Shown: positions 1 through 8,201 of the stretch, one piece after another
How the letters are laid out: every line of letters starts with the position of its first letter
Position numbering within the stretch: position 1 is the stretch's first letter
Assembly: GCA_904066235.2 (NCBI GenBank)
Contig: CAJFCV020000005.1
Coordinates: forward strand, 8,427,501 to 8,491,500
Length of the DNA stretch: 64,000 nt
Direction: 5' to 3'
Source of the DNA: Bursaphelenchus xylophilus
Lineage: Eukaryota > Nematoda > Chromadorea > Rhabditida > Aphelenchoididae
Notes under the pieces: model-generated
The model's database searches: none
What the model was told of the DNA's origin: nothing
What the model saw: only the letters and a program-made list of their open reading frames with translations
Program-made: the position numbers and the translations under genes

Positions 1-1858
1 GGAGTGAATTGAAGTGACCTATACCGCTTGGAACATTACAGAATGAAATTTCAAAATCCAAAGTTTCGCCTTTTTTGGAGCCAAATTACGCTCACACTGG
101 GCGAAACACTTTGATATTATACTTGACACCAGTTTAAAAAAAAGTGAATTAGAGATGTCGGAGTGAATTGAAGTGACCTATACCGTTTGGAACATTACAG
201 AATGAAATTTCAAAATCCAAAGTTTCGCCTTTTTTGGAGCCAAATTGCGCCCATCCCAGGCCGAACACTTTGATATTGCACTTGACATCAGTTTAAAAAA
301 AGTGAATTAGAGATGTCGGAGTGAATTTAAGTGACCTATACCGTTCAGAACATTACAGAATGAAATTTCAAAATCCAAAGTTTCGCCTTTTTTGGAGCCA
401 AATTACGCCCACACTGGGCGAAACACTTTGATATTATACTTGACACCAGTTTAAAAAAAGTGAATTAGAGATGTCGGAGTGAATTGAAGTGACCTATACC
501 GTTTGGAACATTACAGAATGAAATTTCAAAATCCAAAGTTTCGCCTTTTTTGGAGCCAAATTACGCCCACACTGGGCGAAACACTTTGATATTATACTTG
601 ACACCAGTTTAAAAAAAGTGAATTAGAGATGTCGGAGTGAATTGAAGTGACCTATACCGTTTGGAACATTACAGAATGAAATTTCAAAATCCAAAGTTTC
701 GCCTTTTTTGGAGCCAAATTACGCCCACACTGGGCGAAACACTTTGATATTATACTTGACACCAGTTTAAAAAAAGTGAATTAGAGATGTCGGAGTGAAT
801 TGAAGTGACCTATACCGTTTGGAACATTACAGAATGAAATTTCAAAATCCAAAGTTTCGCCTTTTTTGGAGCCAAATTGCGCCCATACCAGGCCGAACAC
901 TTTGATATTGCACTTGACATCAGTTTAAAAAAAGTGAATTAGAGATGTCGGAGTGAATTTAAGTGACCTATACCGTTTGGAACATTACAGAATGAAATTT
1001 CAAAATCCAAAGTTTCGCCTTTTTTGGAGCCAAATTACGCCCACACTGGGCGAAACACTTTGATATTACACTTGACACCAGTTTAAAAAAAAGTGAATTA
1101 GAGATGTCGGAGTGAATTGAAGTGACCTATACCGTTTGGAACATTACAGAATGAAATTTCAAAATCCAAAGTTTCGCCTTTTTTGGAGCCAAATTGCGCC
1201 CATACCAGGCCGAACACTTTGATATTGCACTTGACATCAGTTTAAAAAAAGTGAATTAGAGATGTCGGAGTGAATTGAAGTGACGTACACCGTTTGGAAC
1301 ATTACAGAATGAAATTTCAAAATCCAAAGTTTCGCCTTTTTTGGAGCCAAATTACGCCCACACTGGGCGAAACACTTTGATATTACACTTGACACCAGTT
1401 TAAAAAAAAGTGAATTAGAGATGTCGGAGTGAATTGAAGTGACCTATACCGTTCAGAACATTACAGAATGAAATTTCAAAATCCAAAGTTTCGCCTTTTT
1501 TGGAGCCAAATTACGCCCACACTGGGCGAAACACTTTGATATTACACTTGACACCAGTTTAAAAAAAAGTGAATTAGAGATGTCGGAGTGAATTGAAGTG
1601 ACCTACACCGTTTGGAACATTACAGAATGAAATTTCAAAATCCAAAGTTTCGCCTTTTTGGAGCCAAATTGCGCCCATACCAGGCCGAACACTTTGATAT
1701 TGCACTTGACATCAGTTTAAAAAAAGTGAATTAGAGATGTCGCAGTGAATTGAAGTGACCTGTACCGTTTGGAACATTACAGAATGAAATTTCAAAATCC
1801 AAAGTTTCGCCTTTTTTGGAGCCAAATTGCGCCCATACCAGGCCGAACACTTTGATAT
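1..1858. repeat. Satellite array, left part
   Basis: Head-to-tail monomers of about 158-159 bp, roughly twelve copies; the word AGAGATGTCGG recurs at 151, 309 and 467. Two monomer types alternate irregularly. One has ACGCCCACACTGGGCGAAAC with TATACTTGACACCAG; the other has GCGCCCATACCAGGCCGAAC with TGCACTTGACATCAG. The array runs off the left edge of the window and is interrupted by the Maverick; the same phase resumes at 16205. Confidence 0.97.
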
Positions 1859-1864
1859 TATACT
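1859..1864. repeat. Target-site duplication, left copy
   Basis: TATACT directly precedes the left end of the Maverick and is repeated at 16205-16210 after the right end. The uninterrupted satellite reads GATAT-TATACT-TGACACC, so the six bases were duplicated on insertion. Six-bp duplications are typical of Maverick/Polinton integration. Confidence 0.95.
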
Positions 1865-2478
1865 AGTAGTTATAGGCTACAAAAATGAGCCAGGGGGAAC
1901 CGGAAGTGATAGAGTAGGGGAAAGGAGGAGAGTCAGACAGTGAGAGAGGCGAGAGAGTGTTGAGAGGAGGAGAGTCAGACAGCGAGAGAGGCAAGAGAAT
2001 GTGGAGGGAGAGAGTCAGACGGTGAGAGAGTGTGTAGAGGAAGGAGAGTGGGCGGAGCTTGTGATAAAATCATTAATAGTTGAAATAAAATTATTTTTCC
2101 AGCAATTCCGAGTTTTCAACAAGAAGATGTGCAACTTTTTGCAGTTATGCGGAAAATATTTTGTTTCCGGAAATATTAAACATTAAAGGGACGCCAAGTA
2201 TTTCAAAAAAACAAAATGCGCAATATAAATATTGTTGTAAAAATGTTTTGCAAAGTTTCAAAAAACTTGCAAAAAGTTTAAAATAATTTGCAGACACTTG
2301 CAAAAGTTTTACGATTTATGACCGACGTAATGTGGTTTTACGAACGAAAGGAATGTACAGTAAGAAAAGACGAAAATACCGTAATCCTTAGCAGTCAACC
2401 GCACAGAACAGTGCAACTGAAGCTAAATGACTTTAGGCTATTTTGAGCTGATGACTCTATGATGTTGATTGATGACTT
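1865..2478 (+). repeat. Maverick left terminal inverted repeat
   Basis: 614 bp matching the reverse complement of 15590-16204. The outer end carries three tandem GA-rich units of about 40-42 bp, with AGTCAGAC at 1931, 1973 and 2013. The inner part is AT-rich, with several TTGCAAA-type words. A 61-codon open frame (2001-2186) lies inside and is mirrored at the right end; it looks like a by-product of the repeat rather than a gene. Confidence 0.95.
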
Positions 2479-2703
2479 GTACTTTGTACCAGGATGCAAA
2501 AACGCGACAACTTATAGTTTGTAGTCTTTGCATCCGGAGCTTGATTAATCACAAATAAAATTTGCAAATTCAAAACGCGGCAACTTATACTATTTCTACC
2601 TTCGCTGTACGATCAGTCAGTGCCTGTGCCTTTCTGCTGTGCGGCGGTCCGCGTCGTTCTCTCCGAAGATTGCGAAATCTACGCGTCGTTACTGTACTTT
2701 GTC
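2479..2703. other. Spacer between left TIR and first gene, with an 18-bp direct repeat
   Basis: No gene is seen here. The near-identical 18-mers AAAACGCGRCAACTTATA stand at 2499-2516 and 2572-2589, 73 bp apart and the same way round. They lie just inside the left TIR, and I did not see them inside the right TIR. A regulatory or integrase-accessory role is only a guess. Confidence 0.5.
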
Positions 2704-2711
2704 TATTTAAG
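2704..2711 (+). promoter_or_regulatory. TATTTAAG box, first rightward gene
   Basis: TATTTAAG (context TCTATTTAAGGA) starts 43 bp before the ATG at 2747. It is one of nine such boxes in the element. Confidence 0.7.
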
Positions 2712-2746
2712 GAGTTTAGTTTTCAGCACTGGTCAAGTTTGGTATC

Positions 2747-3483
2747 ATGCAATTTGTCCCAAAAACCTCAACTCGAGTGTCCAAGAAGACAAAAAGAGAT
2801 GTAAGTTTTTAAATTTAAATTCGTATTTTTTGTTTTAGGTATCAGAGGTTGTCATCGGAGAGAAGGAAAACATTCCGCCCGAAATTGTTGTTCAGCTGCC
2901 CGCTACTCAGACTCCTCAACAAGGTCAAGGGATGATATCACAGCAAAGTAAAGCAATGAATCAGACTCCTCAACAAGGGCAGGGAATGAATCCACAAACC
3001 CAAAAGGTAGCTCCTCAGAATGCCCAAGGAACTCAGGATGTGTTGAAGAGAAGGTTGCCGTCCCGTGCCAATGAAGCCAAACCCGCTAAATCAATGGACC
3101 AGTAGGTTTTAAAATTTTTCTGACTTTGTTCACTCTAGGTGGGTGGTCAAGCGCTGCAAGCTCAATGTTGAGGCCAATAAAGTCGAATCCGTGACCCTGT
3201 TCCTGCGGTCAGCCATGGTCCCCTTCCTACAGCAATCAATTACGTTCCGCAACGAAGCCCTGTTCCAGCGCCTCGCGGCGTTGGTGGTCGGAGAGGTAGG
3301 TAGAAAATGTGCATATGTTTGGAAAATGAAAAAAAAAATACGCACATTTTTTACTTATAGGTCATCGAGGTGAAGGACTACAAGGCCTACAATACATATG
3401 TCACAATTTTTGGAGAAGGTGATGTGAACACAACCGTCCAGTTCCAAAACTCCGCTGACGAAGAGGAAGATATGCTTATTTAA
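2747..3483 (+). CDS. Unrecognised 198-aa protein, Q-rich with acidic C-terminus (4 exons)
   Basis: I read four exons: 2747-2800, 2839-3101, 3139-3295 and 3361-3483. All introns are GT-AG (38, 37 and 65 bp) and all phases agree, giving 198 residues. Residues 1-18 are basic (KKTKRD). Residues of about 40-75 form a glutamine-rich linker with two TPQQGQGM repeats. From about residue 105 a compact, folded-looking part begins with WVVKRCKLNV. The tail is acidic (SADEEEDMLI). An N-terminal linker with a short acidic tip is seen in some single-stranded-DNA-binding proteins, and the position beside the ATPase would allow such a role, but I recognise no family signature. The ATG is the first after the TATTTAAG box. 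The exon 2 donor must be GTAGGT at 3102; the in-frame TAG just after it shows that the intron has to be removed. Confidence 0.75.
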
Positions 3484-3484
3484 G
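3477..3484 (+). promoter_or_regulatory. TATTTAAG box, packaging ATPase
   Basis: TATTTAAG overlaps the TAA stop (3481-3483) of the preceding gene and starts 71 bp before the ATPase ATG at 3548. This is the longest box-to-ATG distance of the set. Confidence 0.65.
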
Positions 3485-3547
3485 CACGTCAAAAAATAAT
3501 GTCACAGAAATAATCCCAACCTTTTAAAATAAAAATCGTGCTGTCCG

Positions 3548-4180
3548 ATGGAGGTTATTGATTCGGCAGAGATAAAATTTCGTTCCCCATTCGGAATGGT
3601 GGTTTCGGGGAGTAGTAGCAGTGGAAAAACAGTATTCACCATGAAGCTCATCGACCAGGCAGCATCTCTGATTTCCCCGCCTCCGCCAGACGTTTTGTAT
3701 TCATATGGACAGTACGGCGACCACATTAGAGCCCTCGAACAAAAAGGAATAAAAACAATGCAAGGGGTGCCGGGCGAAGAAACGCTGCGCAATTTGAGGC
3801 CCCACTCTCTCCTTGTTCTGGATGATCAGATGAGTGCAGTGGACGAAAAGTGGTTGGTTGATGTTTTTGCGAAAAAGTCACACCACATGCTGTTCAACGT
3901 CATCTTTTTGACACAAGATGCGTTTGAGAAATCGTTGAAAACCGTGAGGATGAATGCACAGTATCTTGTCCTGCTAAAAGCTCCAAATTCCCAACTCCAT
4001 GTCCGAGTTTTGGGCTCGCACTTGTTTCCTCGCAAGCGTGGATTTGTTGAGGCATACAATGACGCAACAGAGAAGCCCTACTCCTACCTGTTGATCGATC
4101 TGCATCCGCGAACCAAAGACACGCTGCGTCTTCGTGCAAACATTTTCCACGGCGAAATGACCACGATTTATCAGTTATAG
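3548..4180 (+). CDS. Genome-packaging ATPase (FtsK/HerA type)
   Basis: A single-exon protein of 210 aa that should power packaging of the element's DNA into a capsid. Walker A is GSSSSGKT at residues 21-28, preceded by a hydrophobic strand (MVVS). Walker B is LLVLDDQM at 88-95. The downstream strand FNVIFLTQD followed by polar residues fits the sensor region of A32-like viral ATPases. The length is usual for Polinton ATPases. The ATG at 3548 follows the TATTTAAG box and starts directly on the first conserved strand. The gene's 3' end overlaps the TBP gene on the other strand by six bases (4175-4180), so the two are convergent and tightly packed. I see no defects. Confidence 0.95.
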   Translation: MEVIDSAEIKFRSPFGMVVSGSSSSGKTVFTMKLIDQAASLISPPPPDVLYSYGQYGDHIRALEQKGIKTMQGVPGEETLRNLRPHSLLVLDDQMSAVDEKWLVDVFAKKSHHMLFNVIFLTQDAFEKSLKTVRMNAQYLVLLKAPNSQLHVRVLGSHLFPRKRGFVEAYNDATEKPYSYLLIDLHPRTKDTLRLRANIFHGEMTTIYQL

Positions 4181-4743
4181 GGTGTGACAAAATTTCTGAA
4201 CTTGAGAATAAATTGGAGAAAATGATTCAAGTATTTGTTGCATTGATTTTCCTCCATTAATTACAATCTTTCCAGTCGTGAAAACCAAACAGGTAATTCC
4301 ATTTTTTCTGTAGAAAAGGCCGGGAAAAATTTCGGGTTCGTAGAAAAAGTCGTGCGGACAAATATTCCTGAGACCGTTCAAATCAATTTCACTGCCCATG
4401 TTCGAGGTTGCGACAAGGTTGACGATTTTGAATCCGTGTGGTCGCGACTCCATGTCATAATGTTGAAGTAAATCGCATAACGAGACAACGGTTTTGCGAG
4501 CCAATTTTTCCGTCTTCACTCCGGTAATAACACACTTTCCCGTCCGGAACAAGAGAACCGTAGCACCATTTAAGCGCACAATTGCTCCGTTGAACTTCGT
4601 CTTGTTGAATTTGACTTGTTCACAGCGATTCGACAGCTCCAAAAGGTCGAGTTCGCGGCCTGCAACTTTCATAGAAAAGACAAAAAGAACCCACCGACAC
4701 TTGCTACCGAAACAATATTTCTGAGGACAATTTCGAAATCCAT
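4175..4743 (-). CDS. Element-encoded TATA-binding protein homologue (2 exons)
   Basis: Exon 1 is 4743-4695 and exon 2 is 4659-4175; the 35-bp GT-AG intron (4694-4660) splits a glycine codon. The product is 177 aa, the size of a bare TBP core. It has two imperfect direct repeats (about 5-80 and 93-173), each with the pattern N-hydrophobic-V, K/I-F, hydrophobic-F-x-T-G-K and V-I-x-G-x-K. Phe39, Phe54, Phe128 and Phe143 align with the four phenylalanines that kink the TATA box in TBP. Asn9 and Asn97 align with the central-contact asparagines. YEPEIFPGLFYR at 123-134 matches the TFIIB-binding stirrup. One of the paired minor-groove threonine positions is Asn151. If translation started at the later ATG (4672), the first strand would be lost, so the spliced form is preferred. 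The gene lies opposite to its neighbours, shares a divergent promoter with the gene at 4805, and has its own TATTTAAG box (4804-4797). Role, inferred: recruits host RNA polymerase II factors to the element's promoters. Confidence 0.92.
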
Positions 4744-4760
4744 TCGTAGATCAAAAAAAG

Positions 4761-4768
4761 TATTTAAG
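4761..4768 (+). promoter_or_regulatory. TATTTAAG box, gene at 4805
   Basis: TATTTAAG starts 44 bp before the ATG at 4805. It lies within the 61-bp divergent spacer and only 18 bp upstream of the TBP start codon, so plus-strand and minus-strand promoters interleave. Confidence 0.7.
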
Positions 4769-4796
4769 CAAAACACGCGCGCACAACACTACTCGA

Positions 4797-4804
4797 CTTA
4801 AATA
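4797..4804 (-). promoter_or_regulatory. TATTTAAG box, TBP homologue (minus strand)
   Basis: CTTAAATA on the plus strand reads TATTTAAG on the minus strand, 61 bp before the TBP ATG (4743). It abuts the ATG of the divergent gene at 4805. This would let the TBP act on its own promoter. Confidence 0.6.
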
Positions 4805-5230
4805 ATGGTGCATGTAAATTTTGATCCACTAAAGCCGTTCAATTTTGATCAATTTGGAGCTGGCGCCTTTGAAGGCCGACTCTACCAGCGAGGATTTGGC
4901 AGGCAAACAGGCCGCGGACTCGGAAATGTACTCTCATCATTTTGGCGTTTTCTGTCACCCGTTCTGCGCGACATTGGAAAAGATGTGGGAAAGGAAGCTC
5001 TGCATACCAGCAGTAAAATGCTAAACAACCTGGCAGAATCCAATAGCACAAATGAAGTGAAGGGCGTCTTGAGGGAAGGACTTTCGTCTGGTGCTCGCAA
5101 CATTCTTCGCAAGACCTCGACAAGACTTGCCCAACAAAGTGGTAGTGGGGTGAAACGCCGAGGACGCCCTCCGAAACTTGGACAGCCACAAATGAAACGA
5201 CAGAGAAAAGATATTTTTGGAAGTTTTTAA
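4805..5230 (+). CDS. Basic glycine-rich virion-type protein (conserved in Polintons)
   Basis: A single exon of 141 aa. The N-terminal third has glycine-rich segments with a YQRGFGRQTGRG motif followed by an aromatic/hydrophobic run (SSFWRFLSPVLR). The middle is an amphipathic stretch, KDVGKEALHTSSKMLNNL. The C-terminal third is strongly basic with an AT-hook-like core (KRRGRPPK, about residues 115-122), and the protein ends KDIFGSF. This order (glycine/QRG motif, amphipathic middle, basic tail, short DIF end) is familiar to me from uncharacterised Polinton proteins encoded near the capsid genes. By layout it resembles a small capsid-cement or DNA-core protein. That role is inferred. It sits directly before the major capsid gene and has its own TATTTAAG box. 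Confidence 0.8.
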   Translation: MVHVNFDPLKPFNFDQFGAGAFEGRLYQRGFGRQTGRGLGNVLSSFWRFLSPVLRDIGKDVGKEALHTSSKMLNNLAESNSTNEVKGVLREGLSSGARNILRKTSTRLAQQSGSGVKRRGRPPKLGQPQMKRQRKDIFGSF

Positions 5231-5233
5231 ATC

Positions 5234-5241
5234 TATTTAAG
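5234..5241 (+). promoter_or_regulatory. TATTTAAG box, major capsid protein
   Basis: TATTTAAG (context TCTATTTAAGGA, the same 12 bases as the box at 2704) starts 56 bp before the capsid ATG at 5290, just after the stop of the preceding gene (5228-5230). Confidence 0.7.
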
Positions 5242-5289
5242 GAATAAACTTTCGTGTTTTTGACTCCGTCTATAGTCACTGTTGAAAAG

Positions 5290-6635
5290 ATGAAAAAAAT
5301 CGACGCCCGTAGTGTGGACACGGTCAGCTCGGCCCTCGACACCTTCTCCCTTCCGCCAACAAATATTTCCGTGGGAACGTCAAGAATCAATGAAATTCTC
5401 ACCCTCAACCCCATCGAAACGCCGCCATACCGTTTTCGAATCGAGTCGGGGCAGAGTTTTGTTGATCTGAGCAAGGTGGGGGAAGTTGTTTTTTTCTAAA
5501 ACTGTTGATTCTGTAGGTGTATTTGGTGACTACGATGCGTCTCACGAAAATGAATGCCGAGGGAGAGGTGGAAAATATCACGGCGGCGGATCCTGTGGCA
5601 CCGATTAACGCAATCGGAGCCACCTTCATCTCCAACATGAAGGTCATTCTGAATGGGCAAGAGATCTACAACTCCAACGGTCTGAACAGCTACAAGACCT
5701 ATCTCGACCTCTTGTTGACCTACCCAAAAACCTCGGTTGACAGCTACTTGTCTGCGGTTGGGTGGTATCACACAAAGGCGCAGGACGACGTGAATGACCC
5801 CGGCTTCCAGGCGCGTCGGGCCCTCTTTGTGGACGGAGATGCGCAGTTTGTGACAAAAATATTCAGCCCCTTGTTCACACAATCGCGCTACCTCTGCAAT
5901 CACTCCACACTAGAGTTGGAGATTGAGCCCGCAAAGGAGCAGTATTGTATTGTCGCACCGAACGCTAACGACCAAAATGCGTACAGTTTGGCAATTATCA
6001 GCTGCAAACTCTACACAAAAACCCTGGATCTGACGGACGGCGTAGGAGTGGGCTGGAACGCCGCCCTTCTCAAGCAGCCGGCCTTATACCCGATTCGTCA
6101 GGCAGAAATGAAGCATTTCTTTGTCTCTCCTACACAGACTGAATACGTTGCCACACTGTTCACGGAGCAAATTCCGCGGCGTATAACCATGGGACTCATC
6201 CGGAACGCCTCGTTCAGCCCAGCATCCCGGAATTCTCCATTTAAATTTGTGCATGGAAATGTTAGAAGTATTACAGTGTCCGCAAATGGCCAAAACTACC
6301 CTAGCGCAGGGTATCAGATGAATTTTGCGGAAAATCAATATATTCGCGCCTTCCACGACCTTCACGAGAATGTTGGATACGCATTTGCGAACGAAAGCAT
6401 GTCCATCGACAGAAACATGTTCAAGAATGGCAACGCCTTGTACGTCTTCAATTTGACCACAGACCAAGAGGATGGAAATTCGTTTGATTTGATTCGTCGT
6501 GGTGTAGTGACTGTAAAGATCCAATTCACCGAAGCCGTGCCGGCCGGAGGATATGTCCTGATCGTTGCGGCCGACCACGACCGTGTTCTGATGGTTGATT
6601 CTTCACGTTCGGTGAATACCGACCTTACCCCTTGA
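5290..6635 (+). CDS. Major capsid protein, double jelly-roll type (2 exons)
   Basis: Exon 1 is 5290-5475 (62 codons) and exon 2 is 5517-6635. The 41-bp GT-AG intron falls in phase 0 between FVDLSK and VYLVTT. The joined protein is 434 aa. Features typical of Polinton/PLV capsid proteins are the early F-V-D-L-S-K-V-Y-L strand, a region with N-G-Q-E-I-Y-N-S-N and a YLxxxGWY stretch. Near the C-terminus LYVFNLTTDQ leads into the last strands (GVVTVKIQFTEAVPAGGYVLIVAADH). Two jelly-roll domains would lie at about 30-215 and 225-420. The ATG at 5290 is preferred over upstream non-ATG codons in the same frame because it follows the TATTTAAG box at a normal distance. I see no disruption. In the particle this protein would form the pseudo-hexameric shell. 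Confidence 0.92.
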
Positions 6636-6691
6636 ACCCTTGTATTGAAAGTTCAAATAAATTTTTTTTCAACCCCTAAAAATTCAAAAGT

Positions 6692-6699
6692 TATTTAAG
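6692..6699 (+). promoter_or_regulatory. TATTTAAG box, gene pair 6727/7059
   Basis: TATTTAAG starts 35 bp before the ATG at 6727. I see no box before the overlapping gene at 7059, which suggests one transcript for both. Confidence 0.7.
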
Positions 6700-6726
6700 C
6701 CCTAAGCCTTGGAGCTGTGAAAAAAT

Positions 6727-7059
6727 ATGGAAAACTTGGAAAATAATTTGGAATTTTTGCGCCGATTGTCAAGAGTAAAGTCCGGCGACCGCAGACGTAA
6801 ACTTGTTGCACAACTGGATCGTGCCGAATTGGAGTTCCTGGTGGAGATTTGCTACAATCTGGTAAAGGGTGAAATCCCTCTGACCAAACGGCAAAAATCC
6901 AATCTGCTGCCTTTGGTGGGATTGGTCAGAGAGGTGGCGAGGAAGCGTAGCGTTGCGTCGGCACGTCGGGTGCTGCAGGAAGGAGCGGGCTTGCCACTGT
7001 CTCCCGTTTTGATCCCTGCAATTTCGTTTCTTGCCGAGCTCCTGCTTCGCCGCTCATAA
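6727..7059 (+). CDS. Conserved small basic protein (Polinton family, function unknown)
   Basis: 110 aa, a single exon rich in Leu, Arg and Lys. An amphipathic N-terminus (NLEFLRRLSRV) is followed by a pattern I know from many Polinton small proteins: x-LxFLVEICYNLVKGEIPLT at about 38-56, then KRQKSNLLPLVGLVREVARKR. A hydrophobic C-terminus (LIPAISFLAELLLRRS) closes the protein. The family function is not known to me; a core or structural role is likely from context. The stop TAA (7057-7059) overlaps the ATG of the next gene in the string TAATG, so the two are probably translated from one message. Confidence 0.82.
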   Translation: MENLENNLEFLRRLSRVKSGDRRRKLVAQLDRAELEFLVEICYNLVKGEIPLTKRQKSNLLPLVGLVREVARKRSVASARRVLQEGAGLPLSPVLIPAISFLAELLLRRS

Positions 7060-8159
7060 TGGCAATGAAGAAAATGGTCGTTGTGCCCCGGGAAATGTAC
7101 GACGGACTTTTACGCGCATCAAACCCCCAAACAGTGGATGGATTTGCCGACTATCTGATAGATGACGCCCTGGCACCAACGCGCCGGTCCTTTGAGAAGA
7201 ATGCTCTGTTGAACCGCCGACTTCCGGGCTACCTCAGACATAAACGCAAATTGGAAGAGAAACCCCTTATTGTCACACTGAAAAATGGAGACGAACCCAT
7301 GTGGTTGCCCAACGACGACTTGCGCACAGCGCGAGAGCGCTCTCCCCCTAGGGAAGCCGCGGAGCGGCTTGGGTTTGCGCCCCTAGGGGAGGCCGCGGAG
7401 CGGCCAGGGTTTGCGCCCCAGGGGGAGGCCGCGGAGCGGCCCGGGTTTGCGCCCCTGCGAGGGTCCGCTTCGCGGCCCGAGCTTGAGCCCCGGCGAGGGT
7501 CCGCTTCGCGGCCCGAGCTTGAGCCCCGGCGAGGGTCCGCTCCGCGGCCCGAGCTTGAGCCCCGGCGAGGGTCCGCTCCGCGGCCCGAGCTTGAGCCCCG
7601 GCGAGGGTCCGCTCCGCGGCCCGAGCTTGAGCCACGGCGAGGGTCCGCTCCGCGGCCCGAGCTTGAGTCCCCCCGCATGGTTGGCCCCACTGTGAGGGGC
7701 CAACCATCGCCCGCCAACGACGACGCCGGAGCCACACCACGAGGCAGGCCAATGATGCGAACACCCCCAATGCCAAGGATGTCGATACATCGTCGTTTTC
7801 AACAGCGCCGAGACGCGTTCAACACCTTGAATCGATTAATCTCCGCCGATCCGTCAAAATTTGGTGTCGACGAAAATGGAGGCATTCTGCTTCAAGGCGG
7901 AAATTCGGTGCGGGACAGTAATTATCAGCGAATCCTCAATCGCTGGTTGGAAGAGGACCTGTCCAACAAGAGGGGAGAGAAGGCCTTCCGCGAAAAGCTT
8001 CTGGCCGATCCCGCCACCAGGCGGTTTGCCGAGACCCTGCTTCGACTCGACAGTCCTCCCACCGCACTCAAGGCCGGTCAGCGCCGACGTGAACAAGGCG
8101 GAAGTGGATTGTTCAAGATTCGCAAATGGTCATTCCGCAAAATGCCAAAAGTCTATTAA
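7059..8159 (+). CDS. 366-aa protein with nine 12-residue repeats, probable structural protein
   Basis: The N-terminal domain (about 1-95) begins MAMKKMVVVPREMYDGLL, a start resembling other uncharacterised Polinton proteins. Residues 98-205 are nine tandem 12-mers. The first three are of the type GEAAERPGFAPx and the last six of the type RGSAPRPELEPR. Residues 206-235 are a Pro/Gly/Arg linker. The C-terminal domain (about 240-345) is rich in charged helices (LNRWLEEDLSNKRG), and the protein ends in a basic GSGLFKIRKWSF... tail. The gene starts on the stop of the preceding gene (TAATG) and ends in the TATTAAAG box of the next transcript, whose TAA is its stop codon. A role as a scaffold or core protein that recruits DNA through the basic tail is plausible but unproven. 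Confidence 0.8.
   Translation: MAMKKMVVVPREMYDGLLRASNPQTVDGFADYLIDDALAPTRRSFEKNALLNRRLPGYLRHKRKLEEKPLIVTLKNGDEPMWLPNDDLRTARERSPPREAAERLGFAPLGEAAERPGFAPQGEAAERPGFAPLRGSASRPELEPRRGSASRPELEPRRGSAPRPELEPRRGSAPRPELEPRRGSAPRPELEPRRGSAPRPELESPRMVGPTVRGQPSPANDDAGATPRGRPMMRTPPMPRMSIHRRFQQRRDAFNTLNRLISADPSKFGVDENGGILLQGGNSVRDSNYQRILNRWLEEDLSNKRGEKAFREKLLADPATRRFAETLLRLDSPPTALKAGQRRREQGGSGLFKIRKWSFRKMPKVY
7350..7673 (+). repeat. Coding minisatellite, nine 36-bp units
   Basis: Nine head-to-tail 36-bp units inside the preceding gene, far richer in G+C than the rest of the element. The last six share GCGAGGGTCCGCT at 36-bp intervals starting near 7457. Units contain CCGCGGAGCGG or CCGCTTCGCGG. Several other frames stay open throughout, which points to recent expansion of a nearly exact unit. 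Confidence 0.93.
7677..7707. repeat. Perfect 12-bp-arm hairpin after the minisatellite
   Basis: ATGGTTGGCCCC, then a 7-base loop (ACTGTGA), then the exact reverse complement. It lies in the coding sequence immediately after the ninth repeat. Confidence 0.85.
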
Positions 8160-8161
8160 AG
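8154..8161 (+). promoter_or_regulatory. TATTAAAG box (one mismatch), gene pair 8202/8344
   Basis: TATTAAAG differs from the shared octamer at one base and keeps the TCT prefix. It contains the TAA stop (8157-8159) of the preceding gene and starts 48 bp before the ATG at 8202. Confidence 0.55.
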
Positions 8162-8201
8162 GCCTTGATTGATTAGGGTTTTTTTGTTGGATTGATTTAT
8201 T

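Noticed and set aside
2001..2186. 61-codon frame in the left TIR, mirrored at 15882-16067
   Set aside because: Its N-terminus is the GA-rich subterminal repeat and the rest is noise; conservation between ends follows from TIR identity.
4175..4672. TBP gene starting at the ATG at 4672 as a single exon
   Set aside because: It would lose the first strand of the TBP fold and start on intron sequence; the upstream exon restores the family pattern in phase.
4839..5474. 211-codon minus-strand frame across the capsid region
   Set aside because: It overlaps the basic virion-type gene and the capsid exon antisense, with no family features.
7229..7802. Minus-strand frames of 139-168 codons opposite the repeat protein
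   Set aside because: They consist mainly of the antisense of the 36-bp repeats; openness follows from the GC-rich repeat unit.
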